Part shown: piece after piece, positions 26,728 to 35,834 of the stretch | How the letters are laid out: each line of letters begins with the position of its first letter | Numbering within the stretch: the stretch's first letter is position 1 | DNA from: Piscinibacterium candidicorallinum | GTDB lineage: Bacteria; Pseudomonadota; Gammaproteobacteria; Burkholderiales; Burkholderiaceae_C | Length of the DNA stretch: 64,000 bases | Assembly (NCBI RefSeq): GCF_047549485.1 | Contig: NZ_CP180191.1 | Location: 1,736,001-1,800,000 of the forward strand | Reading direction: 5' to 3' | Position numbers and translations under genes: made by a program | The notes under the pieces: generated by a model | What the model was told of the DNA's origin: nothing | What the model saw: the letters and a program-made list of their open reading frames with translations, nothing else | The model's database searches: none

Positions 26728-28677
26728 ATGTTTGAGTTCATTCGCACCCACAAGCGCTTCCTGCAGTTTGTGCTGCTGATCTTGATTCTGCCCTCGTTCG
26801 TGTTCTTCGGCGTCCAGGGGTATTCGCGGTTCATGGAAGGCGACCAGGCGCTCGCCCGGATCGACAAGGCGAAGGTGACCCAGCAAGACCTGGACAACGC
26901 CATGCGTCAGCGCGTGGATCAGATGCGCCAGCAGTTCGGCTCGCAGATCGAGGCACGTCTGATTGACACGCCCGAGGCGCGCAAGGCGATGCTGGATCAA
27001 CTGATCGACCAGCAGGTCGTCGCGGCTGAGATTCGCAGCAACTGGATAGCGGTTTCCGACGCCTACCTGCGCGACACAATCGCTGCCATCCCTGCAGTTC
27101 AGAAGGACGGCAAGTTCGATCTTGAGCTGTATCAGCGCGCTCTGGCCAGTCAGGGCCTGTCGGAGCAGGTGTTTGAGGCGCGCCTGCGCAATGACATCGC
27201 TTCGGCGCGAGTTGCAGAGGCTCTGTCGTCTTCGAGCATCGTCCCTCAGACCGTTCTCGAAAAACTCGCGCGCCAGGCCGAGCAGACGATCAGCTATCGC
27301 GAGCAGTTGTTCCGAGCCACCGACTTTGCGTCAAAAGTCACGGTTAACGATGAAGCGCTCAAGAACTACTACGACGCAAATCTCAAGCAATTCGAGCAGC
27401 CTGAGCGGCTGAAGGCAGAGTATGTCGTTCTAGACCTCCCGACTGTCTCCAAGATGGTCGAGGTCAAGCCCGAGGAAGTTCGTGCCTTCTACGACAAGAA
27501 TCAGGATCGCTTCAAGTCCGAGGAGCAGCGTAAAGCCAGTCACATTCTGGTGAAGGCTGACAAAGGCGCCTCGGCTGATGACCTGGCCAAGGCCAAGACT
27601 CGTGCCGAAGCGCTCCTCGCTCAGGTCAAGGCAAATCCAGCAAGCTTTGCCAAGATCGCGCGCGAGTCGTCGCAGGATGAAGGCTCGGCGCCGTCCGGCG
27701 GCGATCTCGGATTCTTCGGCCGGGGCGCTATGGTCAAGCCATTCGAGGACGCCGTGTTTGGGATGAAAGAGGGCGAGATCAGCGCTGTCGTCCAAAGTGA
27801 TTTCGGCTTCCACATCATTCAGCTGACGGGTCTGAAGCCCAGCGCGGTTCGAAGCTTTGATGAAGTGCGCGCTGAAATCGAGAGCGAGCAGCGCAAGAAC
27901 CTCGCGGCCAAGAAGTACGCCGAGCTTGCCGAAAGTTTCACCAATACGGTGTTTGAGCAATCGGATTCGTTCAAGCCGATCGTCGAGAAGATGAAGCTGC
28001 AGGTCAGCACTGTGGACGGCATCACCCGTGATCGCCTGAATCAACCGTCGCGCCCTGGTGACCCGCTGTCTGCACGCGTCATTGAATCGCTGTTCTCTGC
28101 CGACTCCATCAAGAACCGGCGCAACACGGAGGCGATCGAAGTCGCGCCGAACACGCTTGTTTCTGCGCGGGTTGTGGACTACCAGGCTGCAAGGACACCT
28201 CCGCTCGAAGAGATCAAGCCTGCGGTTCAGGCTCGGCTGGTTGCTCAGGAGTCCGCACGGCTTGCGCGTGAGGCCGGTGCAATCCGCCTGCAATCGCTGC
28301 AAAAGGCGCCGGCCGAGGTCTCCGGATTGGGCGAGGTGCGCAGCGTCTCGCGTGCGACCGCCCAAAACCTGCCTCCGCAGGTTGTCAGCGCAATCGCCCG
28401 TGCGTCCGCAGGAACGTTGCCTGCGGCCGTGGGCGTTGATGTTCCGGGGCTGGGCTATGGCGTTTATCTCGTCACGGCGCTGGGTGAAGCTCCGGCGCTC
28501 AGCGATGAGCGTCGTGCGTCTCTGACCAGCGCACTGCAACGCGTCACGGGTGAGCTGGAGTCTCGCGGCTTGCTGGCTGATCTGCGCCAGCAGCACAAGG
28601 TCAAGGTTCTCAAGACCGACTTCAGCAAGCAGGATGAATCCGCCGCAGCAGCCAGCAAGCCGGCGGAAAAGAGGTAA
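26728..28677 (+). CDS. ppiD: Membrane-anchored periplasmic folding factor PpiD
   Basis: PpiD is a SurA-like chaperone tethered at the Sec translocon that helps outer-membrane and secreted proteins fold. The N-terminus has a single membrane anchor (about residues 12-34, after MFEFIRTHKR). A SurA-N-like domain follows, then a parvulin domain (about 265-370; ASHILVKAD to FGFHIIQLTG) and a C-terminal domain. At 649 residues it matches PpiD. The lon-hup-ppiD order is conserved. Confidence 0.94.
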   Translation: MFEFIRTHKRFLQFVLLILILPSFVFFGVQGYSRFMEGDQALARIDKAKVTQQDLDNAMRQRVDQMRQQFGSQIEARLIDTPEARKAMLDQLIDQQVVAAEIRSNWIAVSDAYLRDTIAAIPAVQKDGKFDLELYQRALASQGLSEQVFEARLRNDIASARVAEALSSSSIVPQTVLEKLARQAEQTISYREQLFRATDFASKVTVNDEALKNYYDANLKQFEQPERLKAEYVVLDLPTVSKMVEVKPEEVRAFYDKNQDRFKSEEQRKASHILVKADKGASADDLAKAKTRAEALLAQVKANPASFAKIARESSQDEGSAPSGGDLGFFGRGAMVKPFEDAVFGMKEGEISAVVQSDFGFHIIQLTGLKPSAVRSFDEVRAEIESEQRKNLAAKKYAELAESFTNTVFEQSDSFKPIVEKMKLQVSTVDGITRDRLNQPSRPGDPLSARVIESLFSADSIKNRRNTEAIEVAPNTLVSARVVDYQAARTPPLEEIKPAVQARLVAQESARLAREAGAIRLQSLQKAPAEVSGLGEVRSVSRATAQNLPPQVVSAIARASAGTLPAAVGVDVPGLGYGVYLVTALGEAPALSDERRASLTSALQRVTGELESRGLLADLRQQHKVKVLKTDFSKQDESAAAASKPAEKR

Positions 28678-28710
28678 GGCAGCCAGCGCATTTGTGGCAC
28701 AGCACAGAGA

Positions 28711-28736
28711 AGCCATCCGAATGCGGATGGCTTTTT
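28711..28736 (+). terminator. Intrinsic terminator after ppiD
   Basis: Perfect nine-base arms AGCCATCCG and CGGATGGCT are separated by four bases and followed by a T run. The T run is only on the plus side, so it mainly serves ppiD; the converging tesA gene ends 18 bases later. Confidence 0.88.
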
Positions 28737-28753
28737 CTTTGGCACCGAGGCCG

Positions 28754-29410
28754 CTAGGACTTCAGCAGTCGGCTCAGGCTCGGCCAGACGGTTGCGAGCA
28801 TCCGGGGCTGCGCCTTTTCGTTGGGGTGGATCCGGTCGGCCTGAAAGTAGCTCTGATCTGCAGCGAAACCCTCTAGAAGGAAGGGCACCAGAGAGATCTT
28901 CTCGCGGCTCGCAACAGTCGTGAAGGTTTGCCGGAACTGTTGCGTGTACTGCGCACCGTAGTTGGGTGGGACCTCCATGCCGACGAGCAAGACACGGGCC
29001 CCGGCTCGCTGGCCAGTCCGGATCATGCGGGTCAGATTGGCGTCCGTGGCAGCGAGCGACAGACCGCGCAAGGCGTCATTCGCACCCAATTCGATCAGAA
29101 GCACTGAGGGCTTGTGCTGCTGCACGAGTCGCTCAATACGTGCCGCACCGCCACTGCTTGTCTCGCCGCTGATACTTGCATTCACAACGCGGTGCGAAAA
29201 ACCCTGCTTGCGAAGCTGCGCCTCCAGTAACGCAACCCAACCCGTGCCCCGCGGCAAGCCATACTCAGCTGAAAGGCTGTCGCCGACGACAAGGATCACG
29301 GGTGGGGGATTCTGCCCAGAGGCAGGTTGAGCTGCCGCCGCTAACATGAGCGCAGCAGCGGCAACAAGACCGCGCAGGCAGACTCGCCGATAACGATTCA
29401 TTGACTCCAT
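28754..29410 (-). CDS. tesA: Periplasmic SGNH esterase/lysophospholipase (TesA-like)
   Basis: This is a GDSL/SGNH hydrolase of the TesA/ApeA group acting on thioesters, aryl esters or lysophospholipids in the periplasm. It carries an export signal (hydrophobic residues about 12-32), block I GDSLSAEYG, the GAND block III and the DRIHPN catalytic Asp/His. The product is 218 residues from ATG 29410 or 215 from ATG 29401. The first of these starts overlaps the start codon of the divergent ABC gene, so the inner start may be used. The divergent tesA/ybbA arrangement also occurs in E. coli. Confidence 0.9.
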   Translation of the reverse strand: MESMNRYRRVCLRGLVAAAALMLAAAAQPASGQNPPPVILVVGDSLSAEYGLPRGTGWVALLEAQLRKQGFSHRVVNASISGETSSGGAARIERLVQQHKPSVLLIELGANDALRGLSLAATDANLTRMIRTGQRAGARVLLVGMEVPPNYGAQYTQQFRQTFTTVASREKISLVPFLLEGFAADQSYFQADRIHPNEKAQPRMLATVWPSLSRLLKS

Positions 29411-30158
29411 GACCTCCTCAAGTACCGACGAACTACAGGCCGTTCAAGCTGCACCCGCCGCGGCAACTGCGCAGTCCGAGGTGATCCTCGCTGCAAAAAA
29501 TGTTAGCAAGACCGTCCGTGACGCCGACGGCATGCTGCCTATTCTGCAAGACGTGGATCTGGCGGTGCATCGGGGCGAGACCGCAGCGCTGGTCGGAGCC
29601 TCCGGTTCGGGCAAGTCCACGCTTCTTGCATTGCTGGCTGGTTTGGACCAACCATCGAGCGGTGAAGTTCTGCTTCTGAACCGATCGCTCGGCAGTCTCG
29701 ATGAGGACGCGCGCGCGCGACTGCGCCGCGGGCGCGTGGGCTTTGTCTTCCAGACCTTTCAGCTCTTGCCGCATCTCTCGGCGCTCGAGAACGTCGCGAT
29801 GCCTCTTGAGATTGGAGAGGGGCTGAGCAGTGCACAGGCCCGGGAGCGCGCCACGCAGATGCTTGGTCGCGTCGGGTTGGCTGAGCGCCTCAGCCATACG
29901 CCACGGACGCTTTCAGGCGGCGAGCAGCAGCGCGTGGCGCTTGCTCGCGCCTTTGTCACCCAGCCTGAAATCGTGTTCGCCGACGAACCCACAGGAAGTC
30001 TGGACGCGGCGACCGGTGAGCGCGTGATGGACCTGATGTTTGCTCTGAACACGGAGCAGCAGGCCACGCTGATTCTCGTCACGCACGATTCCCGACTCGC
30101 AGCGCGCTGCAAGCGCCGGTTCAGGATCGATGCCGGCCGAGTCGGCGAAATCAGTTGA
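29409..30158 (+). CDS. ybbA: ABC transporter ATP-binding protein (YbbA-like)
   Basis: This is an ATPase of the LolD/MacB-type subfamily that powers extraction or export of lipids, lipoproteins or peptides. Walker A is GASGSGKST, the Q-loop region VFQTFQLLPH, the signature LSGGEQQRVALARA and Walker B EIVFADEPTGSLD. Its 249 residues form one nucleotide-binding domain. In E. coli the partner permease gene ybbP follows directly; here the next gene is on the opposite strand, so no partner permease is adjacent. Its last eight bases overlap the converging nnrDE gene. Confidence 0.88.
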   Translation: MTSSSTDELQAVQAAPAAATAQSEVILAAKNVSKTVRDADGMLPILQDVDLAVHRGETAALVGASGSGKSTLLALLAGLDQPSSGEVLLLNRSLGSLDEDARARLRRGRVGFVFQTFQLLPHLSALENVAMPLEIGEGLSSAQARERATQMLGRVGLAERLSHTPRTLSGGEQQRVALARAFVTQPEIVFADEPTGSLDAATGERVMDLMFALNTEQQATLILVTHDSRLAARCKRRFRIDAGRVGEIS

Positions 30159-31668
30159 AGCGATTTCGCTGAAGTTCGTTGATCGCGCGGGCGCAGCTGT
30201 GTGCCAGCTGAGCAAGATCCAATCCGCAACTTCCGCCGAGCCGCGCTGCCTCCAGCTCAGCAGCGCGGCCGTGGATCCAGGTCCCCAGACGTGCGGCATC
30301 GAGAGGGGGTAGCCCTCTTGCAAGCAAGCCGCCGATCAACCCAGCGAGGCAGTCCCCCGTGCCACCCGTTGCGAGGATCGGATGGCCGCTCGCTGAGACC
30401 CAGGTCGAGTCCGATGTTGCGACACTGATGATTGATCCATTGCCCTTGAGTACCACGACCGCGTTGAAACGCCGAGCAAGGGCGCGAACAGCAGAAAACC
30501 GATCCTGCTGGATCGATGCTGCCGAGACACCCAGCAGCCGCGCGGCCTCGAGCGGGTGGGGCGTGAGCACAGCCGCTGCGTGACGGTTAGCCAACGCCGC
30601 CGCTGCAGTGCTTGATCGGGCCAGCAGGTTCAGTGCATCCGCATCCAGAAGCAGCGGGCCTGGGTGCAAGACTGCGGTTTCGAGCGCAGCTACGGCATCA
30701 TCGGACTGGCCCAGCCCGCAGCCGATGACAACCGCAGCACGTTCCGGCACGGGTGCTGCCCAGGTTCGCGTCTGAATCTGCGGCGATCGGTCGCCAGCTG
30801 CTGCAGACGCTGCAGTCTCGAATGCCGCAAAGACGCGGCCTGCTCCAGTGGCCAGCGCTCCTGTCGACGCGATCCATGCGGCACCGGTCATGCCTGCGGC
30901 GCCGCCAAGTATCCATGCATCACCGCGCCGCCCCTTGTGCACCGTGGCGTCCTCGCGCGGGCAGAGGGTGGCAAGGCTTGCCGTGCCATCCAGCACGCAG
31001 CCCGTGGCATCCGTTGGCACTCCGAGCGACGTGACACTGATCTGACCGGCTGCCGCGGCACCTTGGTAGGTCGCCAAGCCGCGTTTGTGGCCGATCAGGG
31101 TCAGCGTCCTGGACGCCTGGATGCAGATGTCACCTTCGGACAGCGCGCCGGTGTCGGCATTCATGCCGCTGGGCACGTCAATCGAAAGGACCGGAACACC
31201 GGCAGCGTTCACTTGGTGAATCACTGCCGCCAGGGGGCCATACTTCACCGGGCGTGCGCCAATGCCCAACAGCCCGTCGATGATCAGATCGAAGGGCCGT
31301 CGTCGGGTGGGTAGGCGATCATGTGACTCGATATCTACAGGCAGTTCGGATCGTGCGCGCGCCCGTAGCGCGCTCTTGCCTGGTGCGAGCGGCTCGACCA
31401 GCACGACATGCACGCCTCGAGTTGTCAGCAGATTTGCCGTGAGCAGGGCGTCCGCGCCGTTGTTGCCCGGGCCTGCCAGCACAGCGACGCACGGATTGAC
31501 CAAGCCGCGCAGCCAGGTGGCCCAGCCAAGTTCCGCAACCGCGTGGGCAGCCCGCCGTGCAAGCGTGCCATCGTGCAGCGCGCTGCCTGCTGCTGCCTCC
31601 GCGGCGTGAATCTCTTGGACTGTATACAGGTTCACGGTTGGGTCAGGCATGGCCGGGGTTCCGTACAC
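30151..31668 (-). CDS. nnr: Bifunctional NAD(P)HX epimerase/dehydratase
   Basis: This repair enzyme acts on hydrated NADH and NADPH. The N-terminal YjeF-N domain (about residues 12-215, with GNNGADALL) epimerises R-NADHX, and the C-terminal ribokinase-like domain (about 225-500, with GTGDCLAGLIGG) dehydrates S-NADHX using ADP. At 505 residues it is the usual fusion. The start may be ATG 31668 or ATG 31650. It is the last gene of the dctPQM-dadA operon, 14 bases after dadA; whether that reflects function or chance is unclear. Confidence 0.94.
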   Translation of the reverse strand: MYGTPAMPDPTVNLYTVQEIHAAEAAAGSALHDGTLARRAAHAVAELGWATWLRGLVNPCVAVLAGPGNNGADALLTANLLTTRGVHVVLVEPLAPGKSALRARARSELPVDIESHDRLPTRRRPFDLIIDGLLGIGARPVKYGPLAAVIHQVNAAGVPVLSIDVPSGMNADTGALSEGDICIQASRTLTLIGHKRGLATYQGAAAAGQISVTSLGVPTDATGCVLDGTASLATLCPREDATVHKGRRGDAWILGGAAGMTGAAWIASTGALATGAGRVFAAFETAASAAAGDRSPQIQTRTWAAPVPERAAVVIGCGLGQSDDAVAALETAVLHPGPLLLDADALNLLARSSTAAAALANRHAAAVLTPHPLEAARLLGVSAASIQQDRFSAVRALARRFNAVVVLKGNGSIISVATSDSTWVSASGHPILATGGTGDCLAGLIGGLLARGLPPLDAARLGTWIHGRAAELEAARLGGSCGLDLAQLAHSCARAINELQRNRFN

Positions 31669-31682
31669 GCTGTTGTGAAACG

Positions 31683-32951
31683 CTATTGATAGCGATCCCA
31701 GCGCAGACCGTCCAGACCGATTTCAGGGGGCTTGTCGCAGATCAAGTCCGCGGTGATCTGCGCGCTGCCGCAGGCCATCGCCCAGCCGCTGGAACCGTGC
31801 CCCAGGTTCAGCCACAGGCCGCTCACGGGCGTGCCACCAAGCAGCGGTGCGCCGTCCGGCAGCATCGGACGGTCACCTTGCCAGTAGGTGGCCGTACTGC
31901 TTCGCGAAGCGGCCGGGAACCAGTCCTGCAACACCTTGTGGAGCGTGTTGATCGCTGCGCGGTTGTGCTGCTCGCCTTGAGCACCGATCTCCGCCGTGCC
32001 GGCGACGCGCAGGCGGTTGCCCATGCGCGTGATTGCGACCTTGTAGTGCTCGTCCATGACGCTTTCGCGAGGCGCATGTTCCGGCGCATGGATCAGCGTG
32101 GTGGCCGAATAGCCGCGCACTGCCAGCAGCGGCACGCGCAAACCCAGCGGACGCAGCAACTCGACCGAGCCCAGGCCGCCTGCGACAACGAGGTCGTCGC
32201 AGTCCAGAACAGTCTCGTTGCCCAGCACATCGCGCAGGCGCAGCCCGCTGACACGCGAATCTGAGGTTTCGATGGCCTGAACCGAGGCTCCAAACTGCAT
32301 CTCGCAGCCAAGTGCCTGGGCCTGACCGCGGATCAGTCGAGCGAACAGGGCGCAGTTGCCCGTGAAATCGTCCGGCAGATGGAGGGCGCCGGCCAGCGGG
32401 GTGTCCGGATTCAGGCTGGGCTCGTGCGTGCGTGCTTGAGCGGCGTCCAGCACCTGGTGTCGGATGCCCAAGGCGGCCAGCTTGCTGCTGTGTGCTTGGG
32501 CTGCTGCCAATTCCCGAGGCGTGCGCAAGAGCTGCAGGTAGCCGGTGCGTTGCTCATAGTCCAGCTGCAGCGACTTACCCGTCTGCAGCAGTAAATCGCG
32601 GCTGTAGAGCGCAAGCCGCTGCATCCGTTCACGGTTGGCGGCGTAGCGATCACTCCCGCACTCGCGCAGCCATGCACGGAGCCATGACCACTGCGCCGTA
32701 CTCGGGCGCGGATGCCAGCGCACCGGGCGGTATGTCTTGAACGCCATGCCCAGCACCCTGGCGGGCATGCCGGGCGCAGCCCAGGGGCCTACGTAGCCGG
32801 GTGCAACCACACCGGCATTTCCAAAGCTGCACTCCTGCGCCACCCCGCTGCGCCGCTCCAGCAGCGTGACCTGACGTCCGGCCCGCTGCAAGAAAAAGGC
32901 GGTGGTCACGCCAACGATGCCACCGCCAATCACCACAACTCTCTTGCTCAT
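31683..32951 (-). CDS. dadA: D-amino acid dehydrogenase (DadA-like FAD oxidoreductase)
   Basis: This DAO-family flavoprotein oxidatively deaminates D-amino acids and passes electrons to the respiratory chain. The dinucleotide-binding GGGIVG motif is at residues 8-13, and the C-terminal GHGSSGW segment closes the FAD site. Its 422 residues match DadA. It lies 7 bases after dctM on the same strand, which suggests the TRAP transporter imports its substrate. Other glycine/D-amino-acid oxidases share the fold, so substrate specificity is open. Confidence 0.85.
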   Translation of the reverse strand: MSKRVVVIGGGIVGVTTAFFLQRAGRQVTLLERRSGVAQECSFGNAGVVAPGYVGPWAAPGMPARVLGMAFKTYRPVRWHPRPSTAQWSWLRAWLRECGSDRYAANRERMQRLALYSRDLLLQTGKSLQLDYEQRTGYLQLLRTPRELAAAQAHSSKLAALGIRHQVLDAAQARTHEPSLNPDTPLAGALHLPDDFTGNCALFARLIRGQAQALGCEMQFGASVQAIETSDSRVSGLRLRDVLGNETVLDCDDLVVAGGLGSVELLRPLGLRVPLLAVRGYSATTLIHAPEHAPRESVMDEHYKVAITRMGNRLRVAGTAEIGAQGEQHNRAAINTLHKVLQDWFPAASRSSTATYWQGDRPMLPDGAPLLGGTPVSGLWLNLGHGSSGWAMACGSAQITADLICDKPPEIGLDGLRWDRYQ

Positions 32952-32958
32952 CCCTGAT

Positions 32959-34257
32959 CTACATCATCTTCGCAGGCAGCCATGTTACGAGTTGTGGGAA
33001 CACCCAGATCAGCAGCACGGCGGCGATCATCAGGAAGAACATCGGCAAGGTCACGCGGGCGATCCAGGTGAGTTGCTTGCCGGTCATGCCCTGCAGGACG
33101 AAAAGGTTGAAGCCGACGGGCGGCGTGATCTGCGCCATTTCGACCACGAGCACGATGAAGATGCCGAACCAGATGGGGTCAATGCCGGCCTTGAGCACCG
33201 TGGGCATCAGCACCCCCATGGTCAGCACCACCATGGAAATGCCGTCCAGAAAGCAGCCCAGCACGATAAAGAAAACCATCAGCGCCATCAGCAGCGCGAA
33301 CTGGGACAAGCCCAGCCCACCGATCCACTCGGCAAGGTGGCGCGGCAGGCCCAGGTAGCCCATGGCCAGCGTCAGGAAAGCGGCGCCAGCCAGGATCAGC
33401 GCGATCATGCAGTACAGCCGCGTTGCGCCCAGCAGGGCCTCCTTGAAGCTTTGCCAGTTCAGGGATCCCTGGACGGCAGACAGCACGAGCGAGCCCACCA
33501 CACCCACTGCGGCAGCCTCAGTCGCCGTGGCCACGCCGCTGTAGATGCTGCCCAGCACGGCGGCAATCAGCACCACCACCGGGATCAGGCTTCGCGACTC
33601 CTTGAGCTTCTCGATGAAGGTGAATTGGCGTTCCACCGGCGGCACCTTGTCCGGGTTCATCAGCCCCCAGACCGCGATGTAGCCCGAGAACAGCAGCGCC
33701 AGCAGGATGCCGGGGATTACGCCCGCGATGAACAGTTTGGCGATCGACACATCGGCCGCGACGCCGTAGACGATCATGATGATCGACGGCGGAATCAGCA
33801 GGCCGAGGGTTCCGGCGCCGGCCAAAGTGCCGATCACCTGCGCTTCCGGATAGCCTCGCTTGACGAGCTCAGGAAGCGTCATCTTGCCGATCGTGGCGCA
33901 AGTGGCAGCGCTCGACCCGGAGACCGCCGCAAAGATGGCACATCCCGCCACGTTGGTGTGCAGCAGCCGGCCGGGCAAGGCGCTCATCCACGGGGCGAGG
34001 CCTTTGAACATATCCTGCGACAAACGCGTGCGGAACAGGATCTCGCCCATCCAGACGAACAGGGGAAGGGCAGTCAGGGTCCAACTTGACGACGAACTCC
34101 AGATCGTCACGGCCATGCCGTCGCCGGCTGCCCGCTGGGTGAACAGCTCCAGGCCGATCCACGCGACGCCGGACAGCGCCAGACCGATCCAGATGCCGGA
34201 GGCGAGTATCAGGAACAGACTGGCGATCAGCAGCAGCGAAATGCTCAGGTCACTCAT
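32959..34257 (-). CDS. dctM: TRAP transporter large permease (DctM)
   Basis: DctM is the large, roughly 12-segment membrane subunit of a tripartite ATP-independent periplasmic transporter, driving solute uptake with a sodium gradient. The 432-residue product is hydrophobic throughout, with conserved loops GSSAAT and LIPPSIIMIVYG. I chose the ATG at 34257, which overlaps dctQ by eight bases; the frame extends a little upstream. Confidence 0.95.
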   Translation of the reverse strand: MSDLSISLLLIASLFLILASGIWIGLALSGVAWIGLELFTQRAAGDGMAVTIWSSSSSWTLTALPLFVWMGEILFRTRLSQDMFKGLAPWMSALPGRLLHTNVAGCAIFAAVSGSSAATCATIGKMTLPELVKRGYPEAQVIGTLAGAGTLGLLIPPSIIMIVYGVAADVSIAKLFIAGVIPGILLALLFSGYIAVWGLMNPDKVPPVERQFTFIEKLKESRSLIPVVVLIAAVLGSIYSGVATATEAAAVGVVGSLVLSAVQGSLNWQSFKEALLGATRLYCMIALILAGAAFLTLAMGYLGLPRHLAEWIGGLGLSQFALLMALMVFFIVLGCFLDGISMVVLTMGVLMPTVLKAGIDPIWFGIFIVLVVEMAQITPPVGFNLFVLQGMTGKQLTWIARVTLPMFFLMIAAVLLIWVFPQLVTWLPAKMM

Positions 34258-34759
34258 TGCGCAGGCTTTCCGCAGGGGTGTCGTGCGCACGGCGGCCGCG
34301 CAGCTCCAGCACCAGCTCGTCTACGAATGCGATGGCCAGCACTATGGCACCGACCGCCATGCCGATCTGCGGAATCCACAGCGGTGTGGCGTCGTTTGCG
34401 GTGGAGATGTCGTTGAACTCGCGTGACTGCCAGGCCAGACGGGCGCTGTAGAACGCAAACACGCAGGCAAGGCCCGTGGCTGCAAGCAGTGCCCATATCT
34501 CGGCCGCGCGTTTTGCGCCACCACTCAGTGCGTTGATCACCAGGGTGACGCGGATGTGCTCGCCGCGCTTGAGCGTATGTGCCAGCGCCAGAAAGCCCGC
34601 GCCGGCCATCAGGTAGCCCGCATAGGCATCCGTGCCCGGGACATGGAAATGCAGCAGGCGGCCGAGGATGGACAGAAGCACCATCACCAGTACGCCCACC
34701 ATGCACAGGGCCGCGAGCCACGCGGCGCCTGTGTACAGGCCATCGAGCAGACGGCGCAT
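34250..34759 (-). CDS. dctQ: TRAP transporter small permease (DctQ)
   Basis: This is the four-segment small membrane subunit of the TRAP system. The 169-residue protein has four hydrophobic spans (about 12-32, 44-62, 85-107 and 132-153) and the GEHIRVTLV motif common to the family. It lies three bases after dctP and overlaps dctM, a typical PQM order. Confidence 0.93.
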   Translation of the reverse strand: MRRLLDGLYTGAAWLAALCMVGVLVMVLLSILGRLLHFHVPGTDAYAGYLMAGAGFLALAHTLKRGEHIRVTLVINALSGGAKRAAEIWALLAATGLACVFAFYSARLAWQSREFNDISTANDATPLWIPQIGMAVGAIVLAIAFVDELVLELRGRRAHDTPAESLRNE

Positions 34760-34762
34760 GGC

Positions 34763-35734
34763 TTACTTGTTGAATGCGTCAACGAGTGCCTTGCCTTCGG
34801 GCCCGGCCTTCTCGATCCATTCCTTGAGCATGGTGTCGCCCACCTTCTTCATGTCGGTCTTCAGTGCAGCCGACGGCGGGGCAATCGTCATGCCGGCCTT
34901 GCGCAGCAGATCCAGGTATTCGCCGTTCTTCTGACGGGACAGGGCCCAGCCGCGGGTCTCCGCGTCGGCGGCAGCCTTCAGCAGGGCGGCCTGCGTCGGC
35001 TTGTCAAGTGCATCAAAGGCCTTCTTGTTCATGATGACGGCGTTCTTTGGCAGCCAGGCCTGGGTGTCGTACCAGAACTTGAGGTGCTCGAAGGTCTTGG
35101 TGTCATAGCCCGTGGCGCCGGAGGACATGTAGCTCTCCACCACGCCGGTGGCCATGGCCTGGGACAGTTCTGCGGCCTGAACGGTCACAGGTTGTGCACC
35201 CACGAGCTCGGCAATGCGTGCTGTGGCCGGGCTGTAGGCGCGCCACTTGATGCCCTTCAGATCCGCCGCTGAGTTCAGCGGCTTCTTGCTGTAAATGCCT
35301 TGAGGCGGCCAGGGGATCGAGTACAGCAGCATCATCCCTTGCTCGCCGAGCTTCTTCTCGATGGCGGGCTTTTGCACACGCCAGAGTTTGGCGGCTTCGT
35401 CATAGCTGTCGGCGAGGAAAGGCACGCCGTCCAGGCCCCAGACTTGCCACTCGTTCTGGAAGTTGGCCATGAGAATTTCGCCCGCCTGGGCCTGGCCGGA
35501 CTGCACAGCGCGCTTGATCTCGGGTGCCTTGAACAGGGAAGCGTTGTTGTGCACCGTGATCACCAGTTTGCCGGCAGTGGCCTTGTTCACATCGGCCGCA
35601 AACTGCGTGAGGTTCTCGGTGTGGAAGTTGCTGGCCGGATAGGCGCTGGGCAGATCCCACTTGGTTTGTGCGCCCGCCATGAAGGGCAGGGCAGAGAGTG
35701 CGGCCAGAGAGAGCAGTCGAGCAACGAGCTTCAT
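34763..35734 (-). CDS. dctP: TRAP transporter solute-binding protein (DctP)
   Basis: This periplasmic receptor delivers the ligand to DctQM. A signal peptide (about residues 1-21, ending AGAQ) precedes a DctP domain. The ligand-carboxylate Arg of this family would lie in the middle part (AAELSQAMATGVVESYMS region). The start is ATG 35734, with an AGGAGG ribosome site just upstream on the minus strand; the open frame extends 19 codons further but without a signal peptide at its start. It has 323 residues and is first in the operon. The ligand is unknown; neighbours point to 5-oxoproline or a D-amino-acid-like compound. Confidence 0.93.
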   Translation of the reverse strand: MKLVARLLSLAALSALPFMAGAQTKWDLPSAYPASNFHTENLTQFAADVNKATAGKLVITVHNNASLFKAPEIKRAVQSGQAQAGEILMANFQNEWQVWGLDGVPFLADSYDEAAKLWRVQKPAIEKKLGEQGMMLLYSIPWPPQGIYSKKPLNSAADLKGIKWRAYSPATARIAELVGAQPVTVQAAELSQAMATGVVESYMSSGATGYDTKTFEHLKFWYDTQAWLPKNAVIMNKKAFDALDKPTQAALLKAAADAETRGWALSRQKNGEYLDLLRKAGMTIAPPSAALKTDMKKVGDTMLKEWIEKAGPEGKALVDAFNK

Positions 35735-35780
35735 GGGTGTCCTCCTGATGGCGACCCGGTGTTTTGGTGCTTGGGTCATT

Positions 35781-35834
35781 GCAACGTTCAAAAAACGTCG
35801 ATAAATTGTTGACGTTGTTTTTGCACGGTGTCAA
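35781..35834. promoter_or_regulatory. Overlapping inverted repeats between dctP and the MarR-like gene
   Basis: AACGTC (35794-35799) and GACGTT (35811-35816) form a perfect inverted repeat around 11 bases. A further AACGTT lies at 35783-35788. GTTGAC (35809-35814) is repeated inversely as GTCAAC (35829-35834). They fill the divergent promoter region and are likely operators for the adjacent regulator. Confidence 0.5.

Noticed and set aside
32902..34089. Plus-strand open frame of 395 codons opposite dctM
   Set aside because: Its His/Gln-rich product is the antisense of a hydrophobic membrane protein (dctM), a common shadow artefact.
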